NCBI RefSeq assembly: GCF_000487995.2
Contig: NZ_CP097562.1
Location: forward strand, 1 to 64,000
Direction of reading: 5' to 3'
DNA: 64,000 nt
From: Mucispirillum schaedleri ASF457
GTDB lineage: Bacteria; Chrysiogenota; Deferribacteres; Deferribacterales; Mucispirillaceae
Made by a program: the position numbers and the translations under genes. Shown in pieces: positions 1 through 9,595 of this stretch. Every line of letters starts with the position of its first letter. The first letter of the stretch is position 1. A model generated the notes under the pieces. That model did not search any database. It had not been told where the DNA came from and worked only from the letters and a program-made list of their open reading frames with translations.

Positions 1-466
1 AGCAATAATGCGAAATATATAAGATAGTAATATTATATTTTTTAAATATAAAGAATTAATATATTAGATTCTTCGCCAGTGGCTCAGAATAGACAATCGG
101 TAGCTAGTATCTATTGAAAAATTATTTTATAACTATTTTATATTTTTCATATATATTGTAAATTACAAAATAAAATATAATAAAACTTACATAGTTAAGC
201 ATAACTTTATGTTATTTTTTTTAAAAAAATAATCAGTAATTATTTAATGCAGCTAGATATTCAAATCCTATATCTGCATATAATGTTCATTTGATAAAAA
301 GATTAAAATTGTCTTAATTATTGATAATATTAAATAAAAAAACTGTATTTATATTAACAAATATATTAAAAATGTTAAATTTGTATAAATTATGTATTTT
401 TAGATATTGACTAAGTGAAATATTTTTTATAGTTTTAGCTTATAAACTAATTTGGAGGCAAAGAAT
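1..466. other. AT-rich upstream region of the reductase operon
   Basis: No gene is supported here. The stretch is dominated by A/T runs and has stops in all frames. It ends in a good ribosome binding site (GGAGG at 454-458, eight bases before the ATG at 467), so the operon promoter probably lies within it. I could not identify a convincing FNR-type or other palindromic operator by eye. Confidence 0.5.
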
Positions 467-3400
467 ATGGGAAAAGAAACTAATGTTTTAAAATCATTAG
501 AAGAAAGCTCAGTATCAAGGCGTTCCTTTTTAAAAGGCATATCAGCACTTGGTGCAATGGCTGCCATATATGGCTGCTCTAAAGATGGCGGCTCAGATAT
601 TATATACGGGGGGGGGCTGGCACAGTAGGCGGCATCGCATCAGATGACCTATATTATACAGAAAATCCTACATTCCGTTACGGAACATCTACTCACAACT
701 GTGGTGGTCGCTGTATTATCAGAGCACAAGTTACACCAGACGGTCGTATCGTTCGTTTTCTTACTGATGAAACTAAATATGCTTATGATGGCACATCTAT
801 TGATAACAATCATCCAAATACAACTCAGGCTAGAGCATGTGCTAGATGCCGTGCTTATAAAGGCAGATTATACCATCCAGGTCGTTTAAAATATCCACTT
901 AAACAAACAAAAGAACGGGGCGATATATCAGGCTTTCAAAGAATTACTTGGGAGCAGGCTTTATCAGAAATAGCTGCAAGATTAAAAGCTGTTCAAGGCA
1001 AATATGGTGCAGAGGCTTTTCACCCAATTTATGCCTGCGGTAATATTGCTTCATCATTCCAAGGTGGTTCATATACTGGTTTATTTGAAGTTAATGACTT
1101 TGGAACAATTTCTCCAGCACTCCGTTTATTAGGTGGTGCATCTGGTTATACTTCCGATTATTCTTTCCACCAAGGCTCTTATATGGGTGGTTATGGAACA
1201 GCATATTCTGGTATGATAAATATGAGCCCATCTCCAGAATTTCTTGATAGAAAAATGCATTTTGTAATGTGGGGCTCTAATATTCCTACTACTCACAACC
1301 CTAAAGCTTTTTCATGGACAAAAGGTATTGAAAATATGAAAAACCATGGTGGCACTGTTAAATTTATTGGTCCAGAACTTTCAGAAATAGGTATTGCACA
1401 GGCAAATGAATGGATACGAATTAAACCATATACAGATGTAGCTTTAATTTTAGGTATGCTATATCATATGTTAGATTTAACATTTGATGAAAATGGTAAT
1501 ATAAATCAAGATGGTCTTGATGTAAATTATCTTGATAAAATGGTTTATGGTTTCTTTGAAACTCCAGAATATTGGAGAAACAAGACAACTGGTGAAATTT
1601 CATTTGATAATAAATCTGCTGATACAAATTATATATATGTTGCTGCTATTCCTGCTGGTCAGTCATTTTCTGCTTATATTATGGGTGATGATGCTAGACT
1701 TACAAAAGCTAAATATTCTGCAAGTCAAAACTATATGGCTCAGCAGTTTGCCTCAAAAGTAGATAAAAGAAATACATCTGTTGCAAAGTTTAGCTTTGCA
1801 AATATTCAGAATACTAAATATGACTATAAAAAACAGATGAATGTGAAAAAAACTCCAAAATGGGCAGAAAAAATTACTGGAGTTCCTGAAGCAAAAATCA
1901 AAGAGTTAGCAGAATTTTATTTGAAATGTGCAAAAGATAAGGTGCCAGTTTACAATGAATGGGCTGGTGGTCAGTTAAAACAAAATGATGGCACTATCAC
2001 ACTGTATGCTTTACAGGCTCTTTTGATTATATCTAAAAACTGGGGTATTACAGGAACAGGCATTGCTAATAATGCAATAGGTGTCTCTAAAACAACAGAC
2101 CCTAACCAAATTACAGCTTCTTTACTTCGCCCAGCAGCATGGGATGATGGCACAATTGCTAAAATGGGGCCACACCCAAAAATTTCTGTAACTCAGTGGC
2201 ATAATGCAATAAAAATGGCTTTCAGTAAAGAATTAGCTGCTAATGGTTATAAACCAAATATTCCAGACTGGGTAAAAGCAAGTGGCAAAGGCAAACCAAA
2301 ATATATTGCTGGTAAAAAAGGGCAGGTTTATTTTGATGATGGTGGTGTTAAATCTCTTGTAAACCGTCAAGGTATTACAGGTGTAGGTAAAGATTCACCT
2401 GCAACATTTACTGTAAACAATATAGAAGTAACAATGCCTGATGGCACTAAAAGAAGCGTTACTCATGAATATTATGATTTTAAAGATAATAAGGTTTCAA
2501 CTGGCGGAACATTAGTTGACCAAACTGATAATGTTACATTTTCAGGTTTCCGTTTTATATTAAACTCTGCTGGTAATATTCCTATTAACCAGCATGCAAA
2601 TCCAATTGATTCTGCAAGGATGTATAAAGCACTTCCTACTTATGGTTACGGTCCATATCCAACAGGAAATATGGCAGATGCATTCTATCTTGTTACTTTT
2701 GATAACTTTATGTCACCAAGTGCAAGATATTCTGACTATGTATTACCTGCAAAAACTACTTGGGAGCAGGAAGATTTTGTTACAATAGAAAATAGTGGAA
2801 CTCTTTATGTGGATTCTGTTATTCCGGGACCTGGTGAATCAAAATCAAGCTGGGATTTTGTTAGAGAGTTAATTTATCATTACGGTGGTAAAGACAGTGC
2901 TGTTAACTTTACAGGTTTACAGTCTAACAGTTCATTTAGAGATGTAGTTCAAAAACAATATAATGAAAATATTAAAACTAATGCTCAAAGTCCATATTAT
3001 GGTAAAACTTGGGATGAATTTATTAAAAAACCAATAAGTCATGCAAAACCTAAAACAGAAAGAGTTGATATGGTAACACATTCTACAAGAACTGCTTATG
3101 AAAGCAAAGGTGCAATGGACGCATTTTATCCTAATGTTACAACTGCTGACTGGTCAAATGACAGCGGTGTATTTGGATTTGGTAATGATTTATATGATAC
3201 AAAAATACACAGTTTTGCAGAGACAGAAAGCTGTCCAAAACAAACAGGTATGTTTCAGGTTTATTCTGGCACACTTGTATGGCGTTATGAAAACTTATTC
3301 AGTAAATGGCATGGTTATCTGCCAAAAGCAAAACAAGGTCAAATTAATAAAGATGAAGAAGGGGACCCTGTTGCTTATCCAATTCCTGTATATTTTAACT

Positions 3401-3972
3401 ATCAAGACCATTTCAGAGTAGCTTATGGTTTGAACTCTAATGATGACTTAAAGGGCAGATATTTACTTACTACTACACATGACCGTTTCCGTGCTCACTC
3501 ATCGCAGGCAGAAAACCCTTATTTGAGAGAACTTACTCACAGAACAATTGGTGGAGCATTATACTCAGGTAATGATAGTGGAACTTATGCAGTTTCTAAC
3601 GGTGATGATGTATCATTCCCAGCTCTTAACTCACTTATTGGGGAAGATGGTAAACCTGTTGCAGGGGCAGAACAAAGAGCAAGCTATGCTGATATATGGG
3701 TAAACGATGAAGATTTTGCTGATTATAATGATGGCGATTTAGTTAAGGTTTCCAACGAAATAGGTGCAGTATATTGCACAATCAGAAAAACAGCTCGCTG
3801 TGTTCCTGGATATGTTGGCTTACATCAAGGCTGCTGGTATGACCCAAGAGAAATTAATGGGGAGACAGTAGATGTTGGCGGCAACTGTAATACATTAATG
3901 CCATCTACACCATCCCGCTTAGACCATGGTAATGGTGTTCAGTCTGCTATGGTAAAAATTGAAAGAGTATAA
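467..3972 (+). CDS. dmsA: DMSO-reductase-family catalytic subunit, frame broken at a G9 tract (possibly phase variable)
   Basis: Molybdopterin oxidoreductase that would reduce DMSO, TMAO or a related acceptor in the periplasm; the substrate cannot be read from the sequence. The ATG at 467 follows GGAGG and begins a twin-arginine signal (SRRSFLKG) and a Gly-rich stretch. In the sequence as given, nine G at 608-616 shift the frame and translation stops at 626-628 after about 53 residues. From 616 onward the next frame is open to 3972 and carries the N-terminal Fe-S motif (NCGGRC, later ARACARCR) and the DmsA-like GRLYHPGRLKYPLK, then the long molybdopterin domains. Ten or seven G would join the two parts; ten gives about 1168 residues, longer than E. 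coli DmsA. The usual first cluster cysteine appears to be Ser in STHNCGGRC. It is followed by its ferredoxin subunit and chaperone. A sequencing error in the homopolymer is the main alternative. Confidence 0.85.
608..616. repeat. Homopolymeric G9 tract inside the reductase gene
   Basis: Nine consecutive G follow the signal-peptide region of the reductase gene. Such a run stands out in this AT-rich sequence, and its length decides the reading frame: 7 or 10 G gives a full-length enzyme, 8 or 9 does not. Poly-G tracts of this kind are classic slipped-strand contingency sites in host-associated bacteria. Confidence 0.9.
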
Positions 3973-3987
3973 TGGGAGGACTTAATC

Positions 3988-4614
3988 ATGCAATTAGGAT
4001 TTTATTTTGACCAAACAAGATGCATAGGCTGCAATGCCTGCACAGTATCATGCAAAGACTGGAACCAAGTAAACCCTGGTCCTGTCCGTTGGAGAAAGCA
4101 GGAAAATCATGAAAAAAATAATGGTTTATCAGTTTTTGAAAACTTAACTATGAGCTGTAACCATTGTGAAGAACCAGCATGTATGGCTGCATGTGGAGCT
4201 AATGCCATTACAAAAACAGATAAAGGTATTGTTATTGTAGATAGAAATAAATGCCAGCAATTACTGTCATGTATTATAGCATGTCCATTTGCAGCACCTC
4301 ATATTGCTGATAATTTACAGGAACCTAAAAAAGGCGAAAACTGGATTGTTGACCACCCTATGCAAAAATGTAAATTCTGCTGGGAAAGAATTGAAGACGG
4401 CAATGCTCCAGTATGTGTATCAGCATGTCCTGTTAGAGCATTAGATTATGGTGATATTGATGACCTGCAAAGAAAATATCCTGATGCAGTTCGTATGAAT
4501 AAAACAGATTTTCCTTATGCTTACTCGCTAAACTCAATAACTGTTACTGATACTAAACCATCATTTTTTATTAAAAAGCGTGCTAAGCTGCCTTTTAGTG
4601 ATGTAATAAAGTAA
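3988..4614 (+). CDS. dmsB: DmsB-like four-cluster ferredoxin subunit
   Basis: Electron-transfer subunit that carries electrons to the molybdenum subunit. It has 208 residues, the usual DmsB length. Four cysteine groups are visible: CIGCNACTVSC near the N-terminus, CNHCEEPACMAAC, a third group CQQLLSCIIAC, and CKFCWERI with CVSACP. In the third group the second ligand cysteine is absent (CxxLxxCxxxCP instead of CxxCxxCxxxCP). By analogy with NarH-type proteins this may house a [3Fe-4S] centre or a modified cluster. It starts 15 bases after the reductase stop with GGGAGG upstream, so it is surely co-transcribed. There is no signal peptide; DmsB proteins are exported as a complex with the Tat substrate. 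Confidence 0.9.
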   Translation: MQLGFYFDQTRCIGCNACTVSCKDWNQVNPGPVRWRKQENHEKNNGLSVFENLTMSCNHCEEPACMAACGANAITKTDKGIVIVDRNKCQQLLSCIIACPFAAPHIADNLQEPKKGENWIVDHPMQKCKFCWERIEDGNAPVCVSACPVRALDYGDIDDLQRKYPDAVRMNKTDFPYAYSLNSITVTDTKPSFFIKKRAKLPFSDVIK

Positions 4615-4640
4615 CAGGGATAACAAATACAAATAATATA

Positions 4641-4662
4641 AAAGGGGTGTATGCCCCTTTTT
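4641..4662 (+). terminator. Short hairpin with U-run between ferredoxin and chaperone genes
   Basis: AAAGGGG and CCCCTTT pair across a six-base loop and run into TTTTT. The stem is only seven pairs, so it may act as a partial terminator or RNA-stability element that lowers chaperone and downstream expression relative to the enzyme subunits. Confidence 0.45.
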
Positions 4663-4678
4663 ATGAAATGGGGATATA

Positions 4679-5359
4679 ATGAACTTAAAAATAGAAAATA
4701 TAGATATGCATAAAGGCAGGGAAGTTATATATGCTGTGCTTTCTAACATTTTTTTAAATATGCCATCAGATGAGCTTTTTGCAAATGTTGAGGCAGTTTT
4801 TTCATTATTTGAATTAGATGATAATGCTGATAAAATGATGGCAGATAGTTTAAAAGCAGTGCAGGATTTTATTAAAAGCAGAAATACATTAAAAGTTGAA
4901 GAAAAAAAACAGTTTGATGATAAAGTTCTTCATGATTATACAAGGATTTTCTGTTTAAGCGACTCTGTGCCTGTTGCTGAATCTATATATTTATCTCCTT
5001 CACACTTAACTATGCAGGAAGAAACAGGCAAAGTATATTATATATACAAATCCTGTAATTTTGATATGAAGCACACTTCAAATGAACCACATGACCATAT
5101 ATCCTATGAGCTTATGTTTATGTCATATCTTTCAAAAGGCATTGCACAAAATATAGAAAAAGGTGATAAAAAACAGGTAAACAGCCTGCTGCATTTACAA
5201 AAAATGTTTTTAGAAGAACACCTTTTAAAATGGGTTGAAATGTTTAGTAAATCAGTTATCGGTTTTGTTGAAAGTGTCAGTTTCTATGCACCTGCATGCT
5301 ATTTTATGATGGGCTTTCTTAAATATGATTTTGAAATAGTAAATGAAAGTTTATCATAG
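4679..5359 (+). CDS. TorD/DmsD-family molybdoenzyme chaperone
   Basis: Cytoplasmic chaperone that would bind the Tat signal of the reductase and assist cofactor loading. The protein has 226 residues and an all-helical composition typical of TorD-like proteins. It carries the signature region EPHDHISYEL, matching the E-P-x-D-H motif of the family, in the expected central position. It lies directly downstream of the reductase and ferredoxin genes and upstream of the barrel gene, which supports a dedicated role. The start follows GGGG six bases upstream. Confidence 0.8.
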   Translation: MNLKIENIDMHKGREVIYAVLSNIFLNMPSDELFANVEAVFSLFELDDNADKMMADSLKAVQDFIKSRNTLKVEEKKQFDDKVLHDYTRIFCLSDSVPVAESIYLSPSHLTMQEETGKVYYIYKSCNFDMKHTSNEPHDHISYELMFMSYLSKGIAQNIEKGDKKQVNSLLHLQKMFLEEHLLKWVEMFSKSVIGFVESVSFYAPACYFMMGFLKYDFEIVNESLS

Positions 5360-5383
5360 GTTAATATCAAACAAAAGGAGCCA

Positions 5384-6925
5384 ATGCCTATGAAACGGCT
5401 GATGTTAAATACATTATGTATGTTAGCTTTTGTGTTCCCAGCATATTCCTATGTTGGCGATTCTTATGTAACCCCAGACAGCTGGAGCAGACATGTGAAT
5501 GCCAACGGTATCAAAGCAAGCCTTAACGGTCTCAGCTTTGGAGATACAGGCATATTAAAAATAGGGTTAACAACAAGAGCTGCATTTAAATTTGGAGAAG
5601 ATGAAGACTGGTCAATTTATCAGTATGCCCGTCTGAGATTAAGTGAAACGAAACTAGGTCAAGGCACAGTGAATGTAAACTTAAATATTCGTGGAGCTTA
5701 TGACAGTCTTCCAGATATTGGTGGCAGCACAATGGACGGCCAGTCATCAATCTATTCAGGAAGTTCATATAACCAGTTTTATGACGGCTTATATACTTCC
5801 CGCAAATATGATGAATATACCCGCTTAAATGGTAAATATGATGGTAATTTTAGAATATATCAGGCTAATGTAGAGTTTAAAGGAGTAGTGCCGTATACAG
5901 ATATAACAGCAGGCAGAATATATTTAAACAATCTAGATATGTATAAAATAGACGGCGGCAGTTTCCATTTTGATACCTGTGACTATTTTAAGCTTGATAT
6001 ATACGGCGGTCTGCCTGTCAGCTATTACAGCAATTTAAAAACATCTTTAATAGGAGCAGCGATAGAAGTTCCAGTAACGATAAGCGGCACAAAAATCAGA
6101 GCCGAGTATAACTACTTTATACATGAAGATGGCGGAGACTTTAACACCCATACTGCCAGAGGCAGAATAGACCAGAGCTTATCCTTTCCCGATATAATAT
6201 CATCCAATATCTATCTGGAAGGAGCCATAATAGGTAAAGCTATGCTTTATGAAGCAGGTCTGGATGCGAATATAGATATAAGCCGCACAGGCATATCAGC
6301 CTACATAGCAGGTCAGTATGATAAGAATAAAGGCGATATAAACCCGTATATATCCATGTATGAAAATATGTTAGGCGGCAGCAGTGAATATGTAATGGGC
6401 GGAGTAATGGTTACACAGGGAATAACTGACTATTTAATATTAGGAATAGGCTGGGAAACACGATTTAATTTCAGTGAAAGCTATGGCGACAGAGACTACC
6501 AGAGAGTATTCGGTAATATAGACCTTGTGGGTTTACTCCATAAAAACAATTATTTAAGTTTAATAGTAGACTGGTATGATGTAGCAGCATATAAAAGACA
6601 GGACAGCAATTCTAAAGTAATGGGAGGTTTTCGTATAACTCAGGTATTTACAGATAGACTAGAAGCATGGGCAGGAGTAAATGTTCAGAACTATCAGTAT
6701 AGAAACAGCCCGATAAAATCCTACCCGCAGTATGGAGAAGATATGGTTAGTTTACAAGACAGAAATGAAAATACCACAATGGCATATATTGGAGCGATGT
6801 ATCGCCCAATAGACTGGTGTGTGTTACAGGTTGATTATAGTTATGAATATGCAGACCTTTTTAAAAGTGCTGACTTACAGCCAGATATTCATACATTAAG
6901 TATCTGGGCAAACTTTATCTGGTAG
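5384..6925 (+). CDS. Outer-membrane beta-barrel protein of the reductase operon
   Basis: The 513-residue protein begins with a signal peptide (hydrophobic core, cleavage near PAYSYVGDS). It then shows long alternating polar/hydrophobic strands rich in Tyr, Gly and Asn and ends in an aromatic C-terminal residue (SIWANFIW), all typical of outer-membrane barrels. It sits 24 bases after the chaperone gene behind AGGAG and is followed within nine bases by a multiheme cytochrome gene. Extracellular DMSO reductase operons of Shewanella pair an MtrB-type barrel with an MtrA-type cytochrome, so a porin-cytochrome role is plausible. I do not recognise MtrB-specific motifs such as an N-terminal CXXC. 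The start could also be the ATG six bases downstream. Confidence 0.75.
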   Translation: MPMKRLMLNTLCMLAFVFPAYSYVGDSYVTPDSWSRHVNANGIKASLNGLSFGDTGILKIGLTTRAAFKFGEDEDWSIYQYARLRLSETKLGQGTVNVNLNIRGAYDSLPDIGGSTMDGQSSIYSGSSYNQFYDGLYTSRKYDEYTRLNGKYDGNFRIYQANVEFKGVVPYTDITAGRIYLNNLDMYKIDGGSFHFDTCDYFKLDIYGGLPVSYYSNLKTSLIGAAIEVPVTISGTKIRAEYNYFIHEDGGDFNTHTARGRIDQSLSFPDIISSNIYLEGAIIGKAMLYEAGLDANIDISRTGISAYIAGQYDKNKGDINPYISMYENMLGGSSEYVMGGVMVTQGITDYLILGIGWETRFNFSESYGDRDYQRVFGNIDLVGLLHKNNYLSLIVDWYDVAAYKRQDSNSKVMGGFRITQVFTDRLEAWAGVNVQNYQYRNSPIKSYPQYGEDMVSLQDRNENTTMAYIGAMYRPIDWCVLQVDYSYEYADLFKSADLQPDIHTLSIWANFIW

Positions 6926-6934
6926 GTGCAGGAT

Positions 6935-7426
6935 ATGAAAAAGAACTTATTACTAATCATCTTATTATTTCTTTTTACAGCAGGTGTAACATCAGCAGTA
7001 GATTCCACTAAGCCGTCTACCCATAACAGCAGCTGGGAGCAGAAGCATGGTCAGGCAGCCAAAACTAATATGAGCGAATGCATAATGTGCCATGAAGAAC
7101 GAGTAGAATGTATATCCTGTCATGAAGATACTGCTCCAAGAAATCATACAGTAACCTTTGTGAATAAAACACACGGGTTAGAATCCAGATGGAACAGAAC
7201 AACATGTCAGACATGTCATAAAGAAGATTTCTGTGACAGCTGTCATGAGACATCCTATCCAATGAGCCATGCCCGAGCAGGATTTGTATCAGGAGCAGGC
7301 TCCCACTGTGGCACAAGCTGTGTAGTTCCCGTAGGCAGCTGGAATAACACTCCATCTAAAAACTGTCTGGTATGTCACAAAACAAGACCTGTAACAAAAT
7401 CAGGTGCTCTGCATACTGTGAAGTAA
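6935..7426 (+). CDS. Periplasmic pentaheme cytochrome c
   Basis: Small multiheme c-type cytochrome, probably a periplasmic electron carrier for the reductase. I chose the ATG at 6935, which begins a clean signal peptide (MKKNLLLIILLFLF), rather than an in-frame GTG nine bases earlier. The mature part has five CXXCH sites: CIMCH, CISCH, CQTCH, CDSCH and CLVCH. An additional Cys pair (HCGTSC) lacks a heme-binding His. About 163 residues in all, it is far shorter than the decaheme MtrA that spans a barrel, so whether it can form a trans-outer-membrane conduit is open. It is the last gene before a strong hairpin. Confidence 0.85.
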   Translation: MKKNLLLIILLFLFTAGVTSAVDSTKPSTHNSSWEQKHGQAAKTNMSECIMCHEERVECISCHEDTAPRNHTVTFVNKTHGLESRWNRTTCQTCHKEDFCDSCHETSYPMSHARAGFVSGAGSHCGTSCVVPVGSWNNTPSKNCLVCHKTRPVTKSGALHTVK

Positions 7427-7469
7427 TAATAGTATCTATTCCAAATAGATAACTAAATATAATAAACAA

Positions 7470-7492
7470 ACCGCCTTAATATTTAAGGCGGT
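7470..7492. terminator. Hairpin between convergent cytochrome and NlpC genes
   Basis: A perfect 10-bp stem (ACCGCCTTAA / TTAAGGCGGT) with a three-base loop lies between two converging genes. The flanks are A/T rich on both sides, so it can serve both strands. Confidence 0.8.
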
Positions 7493-7522
7493 GTATTCAA
7501 AGTATTTTTTACTGAATATTAA

Positions 7523-8269
7523 TTATATATAGCTTCTTCCACCCATATATACTTTGCTCCAGTATTTATTATTTAATTTATCTGTTCTAACAGTGGTGCC
7601 TTTTCTTGGAGCATGTATAAATTTGCCATCGCCTACATATATACCTACATGACTTACTCTTTTGCCACCACTTGTTGCAAAAAATACTAAATCACCTTTT
7701 TGTAAATCTTTTTTATATACAAATCTTCCTGCTTTAAACTGTTCCCGTGAAACTCTTGGAATAGAAAGTCCATTAAGTCTATATACTGCCCTTGTAAGCC
7801 CGCTGCAGTCAACACCTGAAGCAGTATTGCCTCCCCATACATAAGGTGTGCCTATATATTTATATGCAGTTTTAACAATCTCATTTCTTAAATAATTAGA
7901 GCCTTGTTTTTTTGTTGGTGCTGAGCGTGATTTATGCAGTGCATAACTTTCAGGAATAACAACAAAAAATTCATCAATTCTTCCCTGAGCCTGTAACTGT
8001 TTACCACGGTTTCTAGCTTCTTCTATTGTTCTGTAACTGCCAAATCTTACTTTATAAATATCTCCATCTCTAAACATAAATGCATCAAGACCGCGTTCTA
8101 TTAAAGAGTCTACAAAACGGCCAGCATTATTAGGATTTGTAAATGCTCCAACCTGTATAGAATAGCCTTCCCTGTATATACCAAAATCTGCTGAATTACT
8201 GTTTGATGCTGATGCACAACCAGTTATTAATATTAAAATTAAAGCAAAAATTGTCTTAAAATGCTTCAT
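7523..8269 (-). CDS. SPOR and NlpC/P60 domain lipoprotein (peptidoglycan endopeptidase)
   Basis: Likely murein endopeptidase. The N-terminus is a lipoprotein signal with lipobox LITGC (Cys18). Residues about 35-105 form a SPOR peptidoglycan-binding repeat ([16 protein letters not shown]), and residues about 125-248 form the NlpC/P60 peptidase. The catalytic set is visible: Cys155 in VDCSGL, His207 in SHVGIYVG and His219 in FIHAPR. SPOR domains recognise denuded glycan at division sites, so a role in cell separation is reasonable. It is monocistronic and converges on the respiratory operon. Confidence 0.9.
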   Translation of the reverse strand: MKHFKTIFALILILITGCASASNSNSADFGIYREGYSIQVGAFTNPNNAGRFVDSLIERGLDAFMFRDGDIYKVRFGSYRTIEEARNRGKQLQAQGRIDEFFVVIPESYALHKSRSAPTKKQGSNYLRNEIVKTAYKYIGTPYVWGGNTASGVDCSGLTRAVYRLNGLSIPRVSREQFKAGRFVYKKDLQKGDLVFFATSGGKRVSHVGIYVGDGKFIHAPRKGTTVRTDKLNNKYWSKVYMGGRSYI

Positions 8270-9049
8270 TATGAAACCCTCTTATATATGAATATATACT
8301 GTATATATAATTATAACAATACAATATATAAAAAATACCTGATAATATTTTTATAACTTTATTCATCTTTTACCTGATATATTATTTATAATCAAATTAT
8401 TTTTGTCAATGACTATCTTTAAAAAGCACTACTGCCATCAAATGATATGCTGTTTATTCCGCATTAAAGTCCACCAGAATAAAAGCCATATTTCATAACT
8501 GCATAAATAGATTTATAATGATTTTGTCAATATGAAAAATAGTTTATAGCATATATTATATTATTGTTATATTGGACTTACACAAAAATTTTGTGCATAA
8601 GTCATTTTGAGCCTGATTTTACATGCGAAAAATCTAAATTATTTATTATTGCAGCAGTATATAAAAAATTTAAATTATTTTTTTTTAGATACTTAGCCTT
8701 TTATGTTCAGTAAGACAGGTAAATGAGCAGGATGCTTCATCTTTAATAAGCGATAGCCTAACTTGTTTCGGCAGAGCGTGATTTAAAAATACAAGTGAAG
8801 CATCTTTTACTAGGCTGCACTCCGAGTATAGAAAACGATTAATATTGGGAAGACACCATTGTTTTTGCGAAGCAAGGACTTTCTGAGCGAGTAGCAATGG
8901 AATTAAAAGTCCGCATCTGGACAGTATTTTTTAATAAAGGATAAATTAAGATACTTCGCTTTATCACTATCAGTATAGCTTAATTATATCTAAAAACAGC
9001 CTGACAGTATACACTATCAGGCTGAATTATCTTAAAATAGTTTTACAAT
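8270..9049. other. 780-bp non-coding gap with inverted repeats
   Basis: No gene is convincing. It contains a near-perfect hairpin at about 8577-8605 (GACTTA...TAAGTC around ACAAAA/TTTTGT). At about 8730-8810 a nested inverted repeat brings GATGCTTCA and ACTTGT opposite ACAAGTGAAGCATC. A 70-codon reading frame on the minus strand spans the second repeat, but it has no ribosome binding site and its composition looks like a dispersed intergenic repeat rather than a protein. Confidence 0.4.
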
Positions 9050-9580
9050 TTACTCTATAACAGCTAACTTATCGCCTATGGCAACTGTCTGGTTAGCTTC
9101 AACATATACATTCTGCACTATACCTGCTTTTGGTGCTTTTATTTGGTTTTCCATTTTCATAGCAACAAGTATAAGTAAAGGTTGACCTTCTTCTACTTCC
9201 TGACCTTCTTTTACCATAACTTGAGTTACAATACCCGGCATTTGTGATGCAATAACCTGTCTGCCTTGCAGACCTTTTGATACTCTGTCCCTTAAAACTT
9301 TTTTAAGTTCATCTAATATATCAATTTTAAAGTAGTCGCCATTAACAAGGACATCATAAGATTCTCTGTCATTATGAATATCAATTTCATAAGATTTATT
9401 ATTAATGATAATAGAGTATAAATTATGTCCTGTTCTTTGGAAATCAACTTCAATATCTTTATCATCTACACTTAAAACAAAAGCATTAACACCTACACAT
9501 TTTATCTGCACAACAGATTCTTTGTCAAATCCTTCTGGTATAGCATAATATTTTGTTGCCGCTATATTACTGCATTTCAT
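9050..9580 (-). CDS. Biotin carboxyl carrier protein of an acyl-CoA carboxylase
   Basis: Carries the biotin that shuttles CO2 between the two other subunits. The C-terminal half is a biotinyl domain with the modification motif VAMKMEN (Lys142), preceded by MPGIVTQVMVKEGQEV and followed by the expected GDKLAVIE end. The N-terminal about 90 residues are a beta-rich region like those of propionyl-CoA and oxaloacetate carboxylase carriers. It is the last gene of a tight three-gene operon with the biotin carboxylase and carboxyltransferase. Confidence 0.9.
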   Translation of the reverse strand: MKCSNIAATKYYAIPEGFDKESVVQIKCVGVNAFVLSVDDKDIEVDFQRTGHNLYSIIINNKSYEIDIHNDRESYDVLVNGDYFKIDILDELKKVLRDRVSKGLQGRQVIASQMPGIVTQVMVKEGQEVEEGQPLLILVAMKMENQIKAPKAGIVQNVYVEANQTVAIGDKLAVIE

Positions 9581-9595
9581 ATAAAATCCCCCTTA

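Noticed and set aside
8685-8897. 70-codon minus-strand ORF in the intergenic gap
   Set aside because: No ribosome binding site, repetitive composition and overlap with inverted repeats; treated as repeat DNA.
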